Shown here piece after piece: positions 47,883-57,456 of a stretch of DNA of 64,000 nucleotides. The number at the start of each line of letters is the position of its first letter. Positions within the stretch are counted from its first letter, which is position 1. Location: contig NZ_FOTP01000001.1 of the NCBI RefSeq assembly GCF_900114605.1, positions 1,302,001 to 1,366,000 on the forward strand, read 5' to 3'. This DNA is from Bradyrhizobium sp. NFR13 (GTDB lineage: Bacteria; Pseudomonadota; Alphaproteobacteria; Rhizobiales; Xanthobacteraceae). The notes under the pieces were generated by a model. The model had not been told where the DNA came from and did no database searches. It saw nothing but the letters and a program-made list of their open reading frames with translations. Both the position numbers and the translations under genes were made by a program.

Positions 47883-49417
47883 GGCATCCTCGTCAGGATG
47901 TCGATGCCGTCAATGGTCTGCACGAGGGCATAGGGCTTCAGGAGCTGCGCCAGCTCCGGATCAGCTTGCGCCCAAGCGCCCCAGTCGCTGTCGCGATTGT
48001 CGACCAGCACCACATCCGGCGAAGATGCCCGGAAATCCGCGACCAGCCCGTCCCGCTCGGTTGCGACATGGCGATCGAGACGCGCCGAGGTCACTGCATC
48101 GAACGACTGTTCTTGACGCGCGCGGCGAACGATCTCCCGGATCAAGAACGCCTCCTGACGCGACACCCAGATACCACCGACATCACGCACGAGCGGGTGC
48201 GCGATGGTCGCCGCGCCGCCCAGCAGCATGATCTTCGGATGTGGTCCAAGCTTCGCGACCGCAGCTTCGAGTTTGCGGATATCGACGCTGGCGTTGAACC
48301 AGACGCAGGCGCTAGCGAGGATCGCAACGGCCGCAAGCGATGCCGCGATGCGCACGCGTGCCGTCGCAGGGTCGACCACCGCAACGGCATAGCCGAGCGC
48401 CATCAGCGACAGCGCCACCATGGGATAGGCGTGATAGCCCCATCCCTTGCGCTGGACGAAGAACGCCACCGCAAAGCCGAACGAGGTTGCCAGCAACACG
48501 GTGACCGCGGCGTCGGGCTTGTGCCGACGTTGCAACAGCAGCACCGCGAATACCGCAGCGAGCCACAGCATCGTGGCGCCACTGAGCGCCAGGGCCAGCC
48601 ACGGCGCAGCAAGTAAGAGATAGACATCGCGGACGACGGGATAGATCAGCGTGAAATAGGCCGGGAACGATACATAGATCCAAGCGGCATAGGCCACGAC
48701 CAGCACGCCGGCGATCCAGTTTTCCGGTGCGACGAGAATGCGCCACTGCCGCGCCTGCAAGGTCGCAGCGAGGATGGCCGCGCCAACACCGAGCGCGAAA
48801 TACGGTTTGAAGCTCATGGTGACGGCCGCGCTGACCCCGGCGATGACGATCGCGACGGTCGACACCGGCTCGTTCCCGGCACGGCGGATCAGGACTGCAA
48901 GCGCCGGCATCAAGAACAGCAGCGCGAGATGTTCGCGCTGGCCGAAATCGTACATCGGCAGGATGCCGAGCAGCGCTACGGCCCAGACAGCGAGCGCACC
49001 GGCGGCAGGGCGACCCGGCAGCTTTGAGTCACGTAGCAGCCACCATGTCAGTCCGAGCGAGGCCGTCATCAGAGCCAGCATCAGTGCAATGGTCACCGCT
49101 TCCGGCCGCAGGCCCGTGGCGCGCGCCAGCGCCACGCCGAGAAAATAGATCGATCCGGCCATCGGCGGATTGGTCTCGAGAATATCCAGATAGAGCCGTT
49201 GACCGTCGAACACGCGTTCACCGACGATCAGCCACCAGCTTACATCGACATTAAACGGCAGCGCCCAGCGCAGCCCGAGCATCACGGCGCACACAGCCAA
49301 CCCGGCAATCAGCCAGGGCCACGCAAGCCGTACGCGGGGAGCGGCAGCCTCACCAATCAAATTCCGATTTTGGGCAGCCCGGCCTCGGGCAAGCCGCAGG
49401 CCGATATCGATCGTCAT
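47879..49417 (-). CDS. GT-C-like polytopic membrane protein (paralogue B)
   Basis: A 512-residue paralogue of the following gene. The same block appears as DVSWWLIVGERVFDGQ plus LYLDILETNPPM, and DFGQREHLALLFLMPALAVL. About ten or more helices are followed by a C-terminal soluble domain (LEAAVAKLGPHPKIMLLGGA, ending GIDILTRMP). Its stop overlaps the start of paralogue A (ATGA), so the two are cotranslated and may form a heterodimer or act in sequence. Donor and acceptor are unknown; cell-envelope glycosylation is inference. Confidence 0.8.
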   Translation of the reverse strand: MTIDIGLRLARGRAAQNRNLIGEAAAPRVRLAWPWLIAGLAVCAVMLGLRWALPFNVDVSWWLIVGERVFDGQRLYLDILETNPPMAGSIYFLGVALARATGLRPEAVTIALMLALMTASLGLTWWLLRDSKLPGRPAAGALAVWAVALLGILPMYDFGQREHLALLFLMPALAVLIRRAGNEPVSTVAIVIAGVSAAVTMSFKPYFALGVGAAILAATLQARQWRILVAPENWIAGVLVVAYAAWIYVSFPAYFTLIYPVVRDVYLLLAAPWLALALSGATMLWLAAVFAVLLLQRRHKPDAAVTVLLATSFGFAVAFFVQRKGWGYHAYPMVALSLMALGYAVAVVDPATARVRIAASLAAVAILASACVWFNASVDIRKLEAAVAKLGPHPKIMLLGGAATIAHPLVRDVGGIWVSRQEAFLIREIVRRARQEQSFDAVTSARLDRHVATERDGLVADFRASSPDVVLVDNRDSDWGAWAQADPELAQLLKPYALVQTIDGIDILTRMP

Positions 49418-49580
49418 GCGCTCAACTTTTCAGGCAATGCTACCGTCGAAACTAGGAGAGGCGCATTAACAAGCCCTTGCGCGGACAGCCCGAAATGCGG
49501 CTGCCGCCCGCACCACGATCCGCTTTACGCGATGACCGCGACCTGATTGTCTGTGAGGGTTCAATCTCGAGGGGACGACG

Positions 49581-50297
49581 ATGCTCAACAGACGTCAAAT
49601 TCTCGGAGGGCTTGGAACCATGGCCATGACCAGCCTAGCGCCCAAAACACTGTCCGCCGCCGGCAAGGTCAGCCTCGATCGCACATCCGTCCTGCTGGTG
49701 ATCGACGTGCAGAACTGCTTCCTGCCCGGTGGCAGCCTTGCGGTGAAGGACGGCGACAAGGTCGTGCCGATCATCAACGGCATCGCCAAGAAATTCGGCG
49801 ACGTGGTGATGACCCAAGACTGGCACACGCCGGGCCATATCTCCTTCGCGTCCAGCCACAGCGGCAAGAAGCCATTTGAGACCACCGATGTGAAATACGG
49901 CAAGCAGGTGCTGTGGCCGGATCACTGCGTGCAAGGCACGGAAGGAGCTGCGCTCTCGAAGGATCTCGCCATCCCGCATACTGAGCTGATCCTGCGCAAA
50001 GGCTTCAACAAGGACGTCGACAGCTACTCGGCCTTCACCGAGGCCGACGGCAAGACCACCACCGGTCTCGCTGCCTATCTGAAAGCCCGCAAATTGCAGC
50101 GCGTGTTCATCGCCGGTCTGGCCACAGATTTCTGTGTCGCCTGGTCCGCTCTCGATGCGCGAAAAGCAGGTTTCGATGTCTATGTGATCGAAGATGCCTG
50201 CCGCGGCATCGATACGCAGGGCTCACTGGCCAAGGCCTGGGCCGACATGAACAAGGCCGGCGTGAAGCGGATTCAGTCAGCCGATCTGGCGGCTTGA
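49581..50297 (+). CDS. pncA: Nicotinamidase with a Tat signal peptide
   Basis: Isochorismatase-fold amidase of 238 residues, converting nicotinamide to nicotinate (and pyrazinamide to pyrazinoate). The catalytic triad is D42 in VIDVQNCFLPGG, K140 in ILRKGFNKD and C185 in LATDFCVAWSA; the metal site is D80, H82, H86 in QDWHTPGHIS. The first 28 residues, MLNRRQILGGLGTMAMTSLA then PKTLSAAG, form a twin-arginine signal, which is unusual because PncA is normally cytoplasmic. It is divergent from the GT-C pair by 163 bases. Confidence 0.9.
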   Translation: MLNRRQILGGLGTMAMTSLAPKTLSAAGKVSLDRTSVLLVIDVQNCFLPGGSLAVKDGDKVVPIINGIAKKFGDVVMTQDWHTPGHISFASSHSGKKPFETTDVKYGKQVLWPDHCVQGTEGAALSKDLAIPHTELILRKGFNKDVDSYSAFTEADGKTTTGLAAYLKARKLQRVFIAGLATDFCVAWSALDARKAGFDVYVIEDACRGIDTQGSLAKAWADMNKAGVKRIQSADLAA

Positions 50298-50316
50298 GCT
50301 CGCAACGCTCTCAGAT

Positions 50317-50439
50317 GTCGTCCCCGCGAAGGCGGGGACCCATACACTCTAGAGATCTGATAAGACTGCTGTAGTCGCGGCTCTGCCGTTTCAACTAGGC
50401 ATGACCGTGGTTATGGGTCCCCGCCTTCGCGGGGACGAC
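50317..50439. repeat. Pair of inverted 28-base GC-rich repeats
   Basis: A 28-base arm starting GTCGTCCCCGCGAAGG (50317-50344) is repeated exactly in inverse at 50412-50439, with 67 bases between. Each arm is itself a small palindrome around CGAAGG/CCTTCG. This is a dispersed repeat type of Bradyrhizobium-group genomes. It lies between convergent pncA and grpE and could serve as a terminator for both. Confidence 0.8.
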
Positions 50440-50463
50440 AGCCCAATGCAGAACCTCTCTTAA

Positions 50464-51063
50464 TTACTCCGAAGCCGGTGCAGCTTTGACGCCGCCCTTC
50501 GACACGCCAACCAGCGCCGGGCGCAGCACGCGCTCGCCAATCGTATAACCGGCCTGCACGACCTGAACGACGGTTCCCGCAGGCACCGATGCATCCGGCA
50601 CTTCATACATGGCCTGCTGGAAGTTCGGATCGAACTTCTCGCCTGACGGATCAAACTTCTTCACGCCGTTCTTTTCCAGCGTGTTGAGCAGCGAACGCTC
50701 GGTGAGCTCGACACCTTCGAGCAGCGCCTTTAGGCCCGGATCGGCCGCGGCCTTGGTATCGGCAGGCACGGCATCGAGGGCGCGCTGCAGACTGTCGGCG
50801 ATATCGAGCACTTCGCGCGCAAAATTGGCGATCGCATAGGTGCGGCCGTCGGCAATTTCCTTTTGAGTCCGCTTGCGCAGGTTTTCCATCTCCGCCAGCG
50901 TGCGCAGCATCTTGTCGCGCGCGTCCGCGGCTTCCTTGGTCAGAGCCTCGACCGAATTCGGCTCCGGATCGTCCGGCATGATGTAGGGCTTGGAGACCAC
51001 CGGATCGGCGGCCGCTGCCGTCTTGTCCTGATTGTCGTTCTGCCCATTGGAATCAGTCATCAC
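50464..51063 (-). CDS. grpE: GrpE, nucleotide exchange factor of DnaK
   Basis: GrpE of 199 residues, releasing ADP from DnaK. A disordered acidic N-terminus precedes the long coiled coil ([40 protein letters not shown]) and the C-terminal beta domain with [17 protein letters not shown] and [20 protein letters not shown]. Motifs are standard. It lies 113 bases downstream of hrcA and has its own heat-shock promoter in that gap. Confidence 0.97.
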   Translation of the reverse strand: MMTDSNGQNDNQDKTAAAADPVVSKPYIMPDDPEPNSVEALTKEAADARDKMLRTLAEMENLRKRTQKEIADGRTYAIANFAREVLDIADSLQRALDAVPADTKAAADPGLKALLEGVELTERSLLNTLEKNGVKKFDPSGEKFDPNFQQAMYEVPDASVPAGTVVQVVQAGYTIGERVLRPALVGVSKGGVKAAPASE

Positions 51064-51109
51064 GCTGCCTTCTCAAAAACACGCCAAAATGGTGGGATTG
51101 CTGAGCGGG

Positions 51110-51138
51110 ATATCGGGGTTTAAGCGCCGAAAATCAAG
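51110..51138 (-). promoter_or_regulatory. Heat-shock (sigma-32-type) promoter of grpE
   Basis: Minus strand CTTGATT (51132-51138), 13 bases, CCCCGATAT (51110-51118): a near-consensus RpoH promoter. It sits between hrcA and grpE, 47 bases before the grpE start, exactly where one is expected. Confidence 0.7.
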
Positions 51139-51176
51139 CGCAACCAGCCGGAATGCAGGATCTGGAACCAGCCCTA

Positions 51177-52265
51177 TCAGCCGCCGAGCATGCGGCTGAC
51201 GATGCGCGCCGCATAGTCCACCATCGGGATCACCCGCGCATAATTCAGCCGGGTCGGGCCGATAACACCGAGAACGCCGACAATATGGCCGGCGCCATCG
51301 CTATAGGGCGCAATGATCGTGGACGAGCCTGACAGTGAAAACAGCTTGTTTTCCGAGCCGATGAAGATGCGGACGCCTTCTGCCGTCTCCGCCCGGCCGA
51401 GAAGGTCGATTACCTCGCGCTTGGCTTCCAGATCGTCGAACAGGTGGCGAACACGCTCCAGATCTTCCAGCGCATGCAGGTCCTCAAGGAGATTGGCCTG
51501 GCCGCGCACAATGAGCTGACGATCATCCTTTTCGCCGCCCGACCAGCTGGCGATGCCGGCAGCGATCACCTTCTGGGTCAGTTGATCAAGCTCGATCTGG
51601 CTCTGGGTCAGCGCAGTTTCCAGCTCCAGCCGGGCTTCGGCCAGCGTCCGGCCGCGAATCCGGGCATTCAGGAAGTTCGAGGCCTCGTTCAGCGCTGATG
51701 ACGGCACGCCGGGCGGCAGGGTCAGGACGCGATTTTCAACCTGACCGTCTTCGGCCACCAGCACGACCAGCGCCTTTTCGGGCTCCAGACGGACGAATTC
51801 GATATGTTTCAACCGCACATTGGACTTGGCGGTCAAAACTACCGCCGCTGCGCGGGTTAGACCGGACAGCCGCGTCAGCGCCTCGCCGAGGGCCGCCTCC
51901 ACGGTCTGCGAGCGACCCACCGAAGACAGCTGCTGCTGGATCGACTGCCGCTCCGGCTCAGTGAGGTCACCGACCTGCATCAGGGCATCTACGAAAAACC
52001 GCAGTCCGAGTTCGGTCGGCAGCCGTCCGGCGGAGGTATGCGGCGCGTAGATCAGACCAAGCTGCTCCAGGTCCGACATCACGTTGCGGACCGATGCCGG
52101 CGATAGGGGAACCGTGATCAGGCGCGAAATATTGCGTGAACCGACAGGTTCGCCGGTAGCGAGATAACTCTCGACGATCTGCCGGAAAATCTCGCGCGAC
52201 CGCTCATTGAGCTGGGCAAGCCCGGCATGCGGCGAAATCAGGCCAATCGGATCGTGGTGGACCAC
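51177..52265 (-). CDS. hrcA: HrcA, heat-inducible transcription repressor
   Basis: HrcA of 362 residues, the repressor that binds CIRCE elements, usually at groESL. The N-terminal winged helix includes [32 protein letters not shown] and [20 protein letters not shown], with [18 protein letters not shown] next; the C-terminal part has [11 protein letters not shown] and a GAF-like core ending [23 protein letters not shown] 52265 is chosen because GGAG lies 6 bases upstream and this matches family starts; the open frame upstream overlaps the rph promoter region. Divergent from rph by 153 bases. No CIRCE seen nearby. Confidence 0.96.
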   Translation of the reverse strand: MVHHDPIGLISPHAGLAQLNERSREIFRQIVESYLATGEPVGSRNISRLITVPLSPASVRNVMSDLEQLGLIYAPHTSAGRLPTELGLRFFVDALMQVGDLTEPERQSIQQQLSSVGRSQTVEAALGEALTRLSGLTRAAAVVLTAKSNVRLKHIEFVRLEPEKALVVLVAEDGQVENRVLTLPPGVPSSALNEASNFLNARIRGRTLAEARLELETALTQSQIELDQLTQKVIAAGIASWSGGEKDDRQLIVRGQANLLEDLHALEDLERVRHLFDDLEAKREVIDLLGRAETAEGVRIFIGSENKLFSLSGSSTIIAPYSDGAGHIVGVLGVIGPTRLNYARVIPMVDYAARIVSRMLGG

Positions 52266-52418
52266 AGGCAACTCCTTGAGGACCCAATTTGTCGCTCTGG
52301 AGGTCCGGACACAAGCACCATTGCGTGTGTGGAACCTGCCCTGCCCTTGCCGCTGCGGTCCGTGGCCCCTAAAAGCACCGCGAACAGGCTTTCTCTGGAC
52401 ATTTGGAAGGATTTTCTC

Positions 52419-53141
52419 ATGCGGCCAAGCCGTCGTGCGCCCGATGAACTGCGCGCCGTGTCGCTGGAACGCGGCGTCGTTAAATATGCCGAAGGCTCCT
52501 GCATGGTGAAATTCGGCGACACCCATGTGCTGGTGACCGCCACGCTGGAAGAGCGGCTGCCGCCATGGCTCAAGGGCCAGGGCCGCGGCTGGGTCACTGC
52601 CGAATACGGCATGCTGCCCCGCGCCACGTTGGAACGCACCCGCCGCGAAGCCGCATCCGGCAAGCAGGGTGGCCGTACCGTCGAAATCCAGCGGCTGATC
52701 GGCCGTTCGCTCCGCGCTGCCGTGGATCTGGAAGCACTCGGCGAACGCCAGATCACTATCGATTGCGACGTGATCCAGGCCGATGGGGGCACCCGGACGG
52801 CTTCGATCACCGGCGCATGGGTCGCGCTGGCCGACTGCATCTCGTGGATGAAAAACCGCAACATGTTCAAGAACGGCGGTGGCAACGTGTTGCGCGACAA
52901 TATCGCGGCAATCTCCTGCGGCATCTATCAGGGCACCCCGGTGCTCGATCTCGATTACGCCGAGGATTCGGAAGCCGACACCGACGCCAATTTCGTGATG
53001 ACCGGCGATGGCCGCATCATCGAGGTGCAGGGCACCGCCGAAAAGACGCCGTTCACGCAGGACGAGTTCCTGAAGCTGATGGCGCTGGCGCAGAAGGGCG
53101 TCGGCCGGCTGGTCGAATTGCAGAAGATGGCGGTGACCTGA
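52419..53141 (+). CDS. rph: Ribonuclease PH
   Basis: Phosphate-dependent 3'-5' exoribonuclease of 240 residues that trims tRNA and other RNA 3' ends. [39 protein letters not shown] and [19 protein letters not shown] are the conserved phosphate- and RNA-binding segments; [20 protein letters not shown] is the family signature. ATG 52419 follows GGAAGG. Divergent from hrcA, as in many alphaproteobacteria, and 104 bases before rdgB with a palindromic repeat between. Confidence 0.97.
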   Translation: MRPSRRAPDELRAVSLERGVVKYAEGSCMVKFGDTHVLVTATLEERLPPWLKGQGRGWVTAEYGMLPRATLERTRREAASGKQGGRTVEIQRLIGRSLRAAVDLEALGERQITIDCDVIQADGGTRTASITGAWVALADCISWMKNRNMFKNGGGNVLRDNIAAISCGIYQGTPVLDLDYAEDSEADTDANFVMTGDGRIIEVQGTAEKTPFTQDEFLKLMALAQKGVGRLVELQKMAVT

Positions 53142-53150
53142 ATCGAGGTC

Positions 53151-53230
53151 GTCATGCCCGGCGCATGCCGGGCATCCACGCCTTGGCCGCGCGTGAAGAC
53201 GTGGATGGCCGGGACAAGCCCGGCCATGAC
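53151..53230. repeat. Dispersed palindromic repeat pair
   Basis: GTCATGCCCGGCGCATGCCG (53151 on), ending CATCCACG at 53180, is answered by CGTGGATGGCCGGGACAAGC (53200 on), ending GGCCATGAC at 53230. Each half is a palindrome and the outer parts are inverse copies. The ATGGCCGGG core is shared with 18792-18832. It separates rph and rdgB. Confidence 0.75.
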
Positions 53231-53245
53231 GGAGTATTATTTTTC

Positions 53246-53887
53246 ATGACCCAACATCGTCGAATCACTGGCAAGCTCGTCATCGCCACCCACAATCCCG
53301 GCAAGCTTGCCGAGATGCGCGATCTCCTGGCCCCTTACGGCATCGAGGCCGTGTCGGCCGGCGAACTCGGCCTCGGCGAACCCGACGAGACCGGCGATAC
53401 CTTCAAGGCCAATGCGGCGATCAAGGCGATTGCTGCGGCCAATGTCGCGCAATTGCCGGCCTTCGCCGACGATTCAGGCCTTGTCGTCAATGCCCTCGAT
53501 GGCGCGCCTGGCATCTATTCGGCGCGCTGGGCTGGAGAATCCAAGGACTTCACCGGGGCGATGACGCGCATCGAGCGCCTGCTGCAGGAACGCGGCGCGA
53601 CGACGCCTGAGAAGCGCACCGCGCATTTCGTCTCGGCACTCTGCGTGGCATGGCCCGACGGTCACGTCGAAGAAGTCGAGGCACATGCGCACGGCACACT
53701 GGTCTGGCCGCCGCGCGGCACCGCCGGCTTCGGCTACGATCCGACATTCCTGCCCGATGGTCACACCCGCACCTATGGCGAGATGACCGCCGTCGAAAAA
53801 CACGGGTTGCCACCACTCGGCGAGGGCCTGTCGCATCGCGCCAGGGCATTCGTGAAGCTCGCGGAGATCTGCCTTGAGCCACGCTGA
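53246..53887 (+). CDS. rdgB: dITP/XTP pyrophosphatase (RdgB/HAM1)
   Basis: House-cleaning enzyme of 213 residues hydrolysing non-canonical purine triphosphates (dITP, ITP, XTP) to monophosphates. KLVIATHNPGKLAEMRDLL binds the triphosphate; FADDSGLVVNALDGAPGIYSA carries the metal-binding acids; GTAGFGYDPTFLPDG and GLSHRARAF complete the pocket. ATG 53246 begins the conserved sequence. The 3' end overlaps the hemW start by 14 bases, so the two are translationally linked. Confidence 0.96.
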   Translation: MTQHRRITGKLVIATHNPGKLAEMRDLLAPYGIEAVSAGELGLGEPDETGDTFKANAAIKAIAAANVAQLPAFADDSGLVVNALDGAPGIYSARWAGESKDFTGAMTRIERLLQERGATTPEKRTAHFVSALCVAWPDGHVEEVEAHAHGTLVWPPRGTAGFGYDPTFLPDGHTRTYGEMTAVEKHGLPPLGEGLSHRARAFVKLAEICLEPR

Positions 53888-55037
53888 CGCACAGCAAGAC
53901 GCATTCGGCGTTTATGTGCACTGGCCGTTCTGCCTGTCGAAGTGTCCGTATTGCGACTTCAACAGTCATGTCCGTCATCACGCCGTCGATGAAGTGCGTT
54001 TCGCGCGCGCCTTCGCGCGCGAGATCGAAACCACCGCAGCGCGCACGCCGGGCCGTACCGTGACGTCGATCTTTCTCGGCGGCGGTACGCCGTCGCTGAT
54101 GCAGCCGCAAACCGTCGGCGCGATTCTCGACTCGATCGGCAAATACTGGAACGTCGCCTCCGACGTCGAAGTATCACTCGAAGCCAACCCGACCTCTGTC
54201 GATGCGACGCGCTTTCACGGCTATCGCGAGGCCGGCGTCAACCGCGTGTCGCTGGGCGTCCAGGCACTCGACGATGCTTCGCTGAAATCACTGGGGCGTC
54301 TGCATAGCGCTCGTGAAGCGCTCGATGCGGTGGCCATCGCGCGCAGCGCATTCGATCGCTATTCGTTCGATTTGATCTATGCGCGCCCCGATCAGACCCC
54401 GCAAATGTGGACCAACGAACTCAAGCTCGCGATCTCGGAAGCCGCAGAACATCTGTCACTGTATCAACTAACCATCGAGGAAGGCACGCCGTTCTTCGGA
54501 CTGCACGCTGCCGGTAAACTCAAAACGCCGGACGAAGGCCTCGCGCGCACGCTTTATGACGTGACGCAGGAGGTCTGCGCGCAGCAGGGCCTGCCGTTCT
54601 ACGAAATTTCCAACCACGCCCGTCCTGGCGCAGAATGCAGGCACAACCTCGTCTATTGGCGCGGTCAGGAATATGCCGGCATCGGTCCTGGTGCCCATGG
54701 CCGCCTCGACATCGACGGTGTCAGACATGCCATCGCCACCGAGAAACGCCCGGAAGTCTGGGTCATGCGCGTGGAAGACAACAGCCACGGCGTAATATCC
54801 GATGAATCGCTCAACAGCGAGGAACGTGCCGACGAATATCTGCTGATGGGCCTGCGCCTCGCCGAAGGTATTGACCCCGCCCGCTATCAGATGCTGTCGG
54901 GCCGCGCGCTGGACGAGAAGCGTATCGCCATCCTGCGCGAAGAAGGCGCCATCGTCGTCGAAGCGAATGGCCGCCTGCGCGTGACGCAGGAGGGATTTCC
55001 AGTACTCGATGCGGTCGTCGCTGATCTCGCCGCTTGA
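53874..55037 (+). CDS. hemW: Radical-SAM heme chaperone HemW
   Basis: HemN-like protein of 387 residues; in known systems HemW binds heme and delivers it to respiratory enzymes and is not a coproporphyrinogen oxidase. The SAM cluster is VYVHWPFCLSKCPYCDFNSH (C-x3-C-x2-C). GGGTPSLMQP and EANPTSVDATRFHGYREAGV belong to the radical-SAM barrel; the C-terminal HemN_C domain includes EYLLMGLRLAEGIDPARY. The TTG start lies inside the rdgB end after GGAG. It lacks the extra N-terminal cysteine of true HemN. Confidence 0.93.
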   Translation: MSHADAQQDAFGVYVHWPFCLSKCPYCDFNSHVRHHAVDEVRFARAFAREIETTAARTPGRTVTSIFLGGGTPSLMQPQTVGAILDSIGKYWNVASDVEVSLEANPTSVDATRFHGYREAGVNRVSLGVQALDDASLKSLGRLHSAREALDAVAIARSAFDRYSFDLIYARPDQTPQMWTNELKLAISEAAEHLSLYQLTIEEGTPFFGLHAAGKLKTPDEGLARTLYDVTQEVCAQQGLPFYEISNHARPGAECRHNLVYWRGQEYAGIGPGAHGRLDIDGVRHAIATEKRPEVWVMRVEDNSHGVISDESLNSEERADEYLLMGLRLAEGIDPARYQMLSGRALDEKRIAILREEGAIVVEANGRLRVTQEGFPVLDAVVADLAA

Positions 55038-55040
55038 ACG

Positions 55041-56267
55041 CTACGCCCCAAAACTTTTCGGCGAGCCGGCTACGGCCTGACCGCCGCCTGAAGCGACCTT
55101 CATCACAGCCAAACCGCGATCGTTGCCACCATCGCTGCGGAAACGGAACAGGCCATCGATGCCGGCAAAGCCGGATGGATTGGTGAGCGTTTCAGGTGCG
55201 AAGCGCTGTCCGCCCTGGGTGCGCGCCAAAGCGGCGACCAGCGCCACCGCATCGTAAGCGAGCGTCGCGGTACGCACGGGATCGCCGCCATATTTCGCGC
55301 GATAACGGCCCGCAAAGGCACGAAACCCTGCAGGATCTGGCGCGGCATAGAGCCCGCCCTGCAAGGCCGCGCTGTTGAAGACGCGCGGATTGTCCCACAG
55401 GCCCGTGCCGAGCAATTGCACATTGCGCAGATTGGCACCCGCCGCAATCAAGGCATCAGCCGTTGCGACAACCGCGTCGCCATCGTCAGCAATGAACAAC
55501 GCGTCGGCGCCGGTGAGGGATGCGGCAATGTTGCGTGCTGCGCTGGAGCGGTCAGCACCATAGCGCTCAAAAGCGACGACGCGGCCACCCTTGCGCGCGA
55601 CGGCCTGCTTGAACGCAACTTCGACCACATTGCCATAGGCATTCTCGGGCAGCATCGCCGCAAAGGAGCGTTTGCCCGTGCCCGCGGCGTAATCGACGAT
55701 GCGATTGACGTCGGACTCGGGCAGGAAGCTGAGCAAATAGACACCACGGCCGGCGACGCTGGAATCGGTCGAGAACGCGATCACCGGCACGTTGCGCGCG
55801 CGCGTGAGCTGCGCGGTGGCCGGCACTGACAGCGCAAACAACGGTCCGAGAATGATTTCGGATCCTTCGTCGAGCGCCTGCTGGGCGGCCTGCTGCGCGC
55901 CCTGCGCACTGCCATTGTCGTCCTTGATCAGGAGTTGAATGCTGGGATTCTGGAATTCGGTGAGCGCCATTTCGGCGGCGTTCTTCATCGACTGCGCGGC
56001 GACGCCAGCATTGCCGGAAGCCGACAGCGGCAGGATCAGGCCCACTTTCGTGCCCCCGGTGCCGATGGCTTGCGACTGCTGCGCCGGTCCGGCAGGCGGT
56101 CCCGATGGCGCCGTCGGTCCGGTGCCAAACGCATTGGTCAGCGTCGATTGCACACCCGCGCAGGCCCCGAGCAGCGGCGCGCCCAGCAGCAGGCCGACGG
56201 CCGTCCGCCGTGTTGCGCCCGACGTCGCGCCCTTGGTCCCGGATTTGGGGTCGAACGGATCCGCCAT
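55041..56267 (-). CDS. LpoA/LppC-like penicillin-binding-protein activator lipoprotein
   Basis: An outer-envelope lipoprotein of 408 residues with a type I periplasmic-binding fold (LppC/LpoA C-terminal domain): KVGLILPLSASGNAGVAAQS, IILGPLFALSVPATAQLTRA and FAAMLPENAYGNVVEVAFKQ. The lipobox is PLLGAC with C36, preceded by RRTAVGLLLGA, so export might be by Sec or Tat. LpoA in E. coli activates PBP1A; here the N-terminal TPR domain of LpoA is absent. Divergent from rsmI, an arrangement also seen in E. coli (lpoA-rsmI-yraN), which supports the call. Confidence 0.87.
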   Translation of the reverse strand: MADPFDPKSGTKGATSGATRRTAVGLLLGAPLLGACAGVQSTLTNAFGTGPTAPSGPPAGPAQQSQAIGTGGTKVGLILPLSASGNAGVAAQSMKNAAEMALTEFQNPSIQLLIKDDNGSAQGAQQAAQQALDEGSEIILGPLFALSVPATAQLTRARNVPVIAFSTDSSVAGRGVYLLSFLPESDVNRIVDYAAGTGKRSFAAMLPENAYGNVVEVAFKQAVARKGGRVVAFERYGADRSSAARNIAASLTGADALFIADDGDAVVATADALIAAGANLRNVQLLGTGLWDNPRVFNSAALQGGLYAAPDPAGFRAFAGRYRAKYGGDPVRTATLAYDAVALVAALARTQGGQRFAPETLTNPSGFAGIDGLFRFRSDGGNDRGLAVMKVASGGGQAVAGSPKSFGA

Positions 56268-56493
56268 CACTTCTCTTCTTTCGGCCGTATCAGATCGGCC
56301 CGCCTCGTCACCCACTATATAGTGTGAGGCGCGGATTCAGACATATTGTCGGCGATAAGTTAACCAAAACAAAAGCTTTTATGTCCGGCATACCCCGTCA
56401 CCGCGGCCGGATTAGCACGACGGGAATGAACCACGGCCAAACGCCGAAAAAACGGCTGTCCCCCTTTGGCGCAATTCGCTCTACATTGTCGCC

Positions 56494-57456
56494 ATGCGCG
56501 CAACACCCCTCTCCTCATCGCCTGCGGACGCCGCGGCGCCATCGGCCCGGACCTTCACGGTCTCCGGCCATCTGCTCATGGCACCGAAAGCTGTTCCGGG
56601 GCTGCATCTCGTAGCCACGCCGATCGGCAACCTTGGCGACATCACCCTGCGCGCGCTGGAGACCCTGGCCGGGGTCGACATCATTGCCTGTGAAGACACC
56701 CGCATCACCCGCCGTCTGACCGAGCGCTACGGGATCACCGGTACGCTCAAGCAATATCACGAGCACAATGCCGAACAGGCGCGGCCGAAGATCCTCGAAA
56801 AACTGTCGGAAGGCGCGTCCATCGCGCTAGTGTCGGATGCTGGCACGCCGCTGATTTCCGATCCGGGCTTCAAGCTGGTGCGCGAAGTGTCTGCAGCGGG
56901 CTTCAACGTGATCTCGCTGCCGGGTCCGTCTTCGGTGCTGGCTGCGCTCGCCGTCTCGGCCCTGCCGACCGACCGCTTCTTCTTCGAGGGCTTCCTGCCA
57001 TCGCGGCAGATGGCGCGCCGATCGCGCCTGATGGAACTGGCTGCTATCGACGCCACGCTGGTGATGTTCGAGTCCGGCAACCGCGTGCAGGACACGCTGA
57101 CCGATCTGGCCGACATCATGGGCAACCGCGATGCGGCAATCTGCCGTGAACTCACGAAGATGCATGAAGAGATCAATCGCGGATCGATTCCCGATCTGGC
57201 CAGGGATGCAGATGGGCTAGAGACTCGCGGTGAATTCGTCCTGGTTATCGGGCCGCCGTCCGCAGACGCGCAGGCCATGACCGAAGACGATCTCGATGCC
57301 CTACTGCGCAGCTCGTTGCAACGCGATAGCGTGAAGGATGCCGTAGCGCATGCGGTCGAGCTGTCCGGCCGGCCGCGCCGCGCCGTCTATGCCCGCGCGC
57401 TGGAACTGGCCAAGGAGATTCAAAGTCAGAGAGATTCGGGCGATGGCGAAGACTGA
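56494..57456 (+). CDS. rsmI: 16S rRNA 2'-O-methyltransferase RsmI
   Basis: SAM-dependent methyltransferase of 320 residues modifying C1402 of 16S r[23 protein letters not shown] and [20 protein letters not shown] are the signature; [20 protein letters not shown] and [20 protein letters not shown] complete the SAM pocket of this tetrapyrrole-methylase-like fold. An N-terminal extension of about 28 residues, rich in Ala and Ser, precedes the conserved start; ATG 56578 would be the alternative. It overlaps yraN by 14 bases. Confidence 0.96.
   Translation: MRATPLSSSPADAAAPSARTFTVSGHLLMAPKAVPGLHLVATPIGNLGDITLRALETLAGVDIIACEDTRITRRLTERYGITGTLKQYHEHNAEQARPKILEKLSEGASIALVSDAGTPLISDPGFKLVREVSAAGFNVISLPGPSSVLAALAVSALPTDRFFFEGFLPSRQMARRSRLMELAAIDATLVMFESGNRVQDTLTDLADIMGNRDAAICRELTKMHEEINRGSIPDLARDADGLETRGEFVLVIGPPSADAQAMTEDDLDALLRSSLQRDSVKDAVAHAVELSGRPRRAVYARALELAKEIQSQRDSGDGED

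Noticed and set aside
51064-52418. CIRCE element near hrcA or grpE
   Set aside because: Looked for TTAGCACTC and GAGTGCTAA arms in the hrcA-grpE and hrcA-rph gaps; none present.
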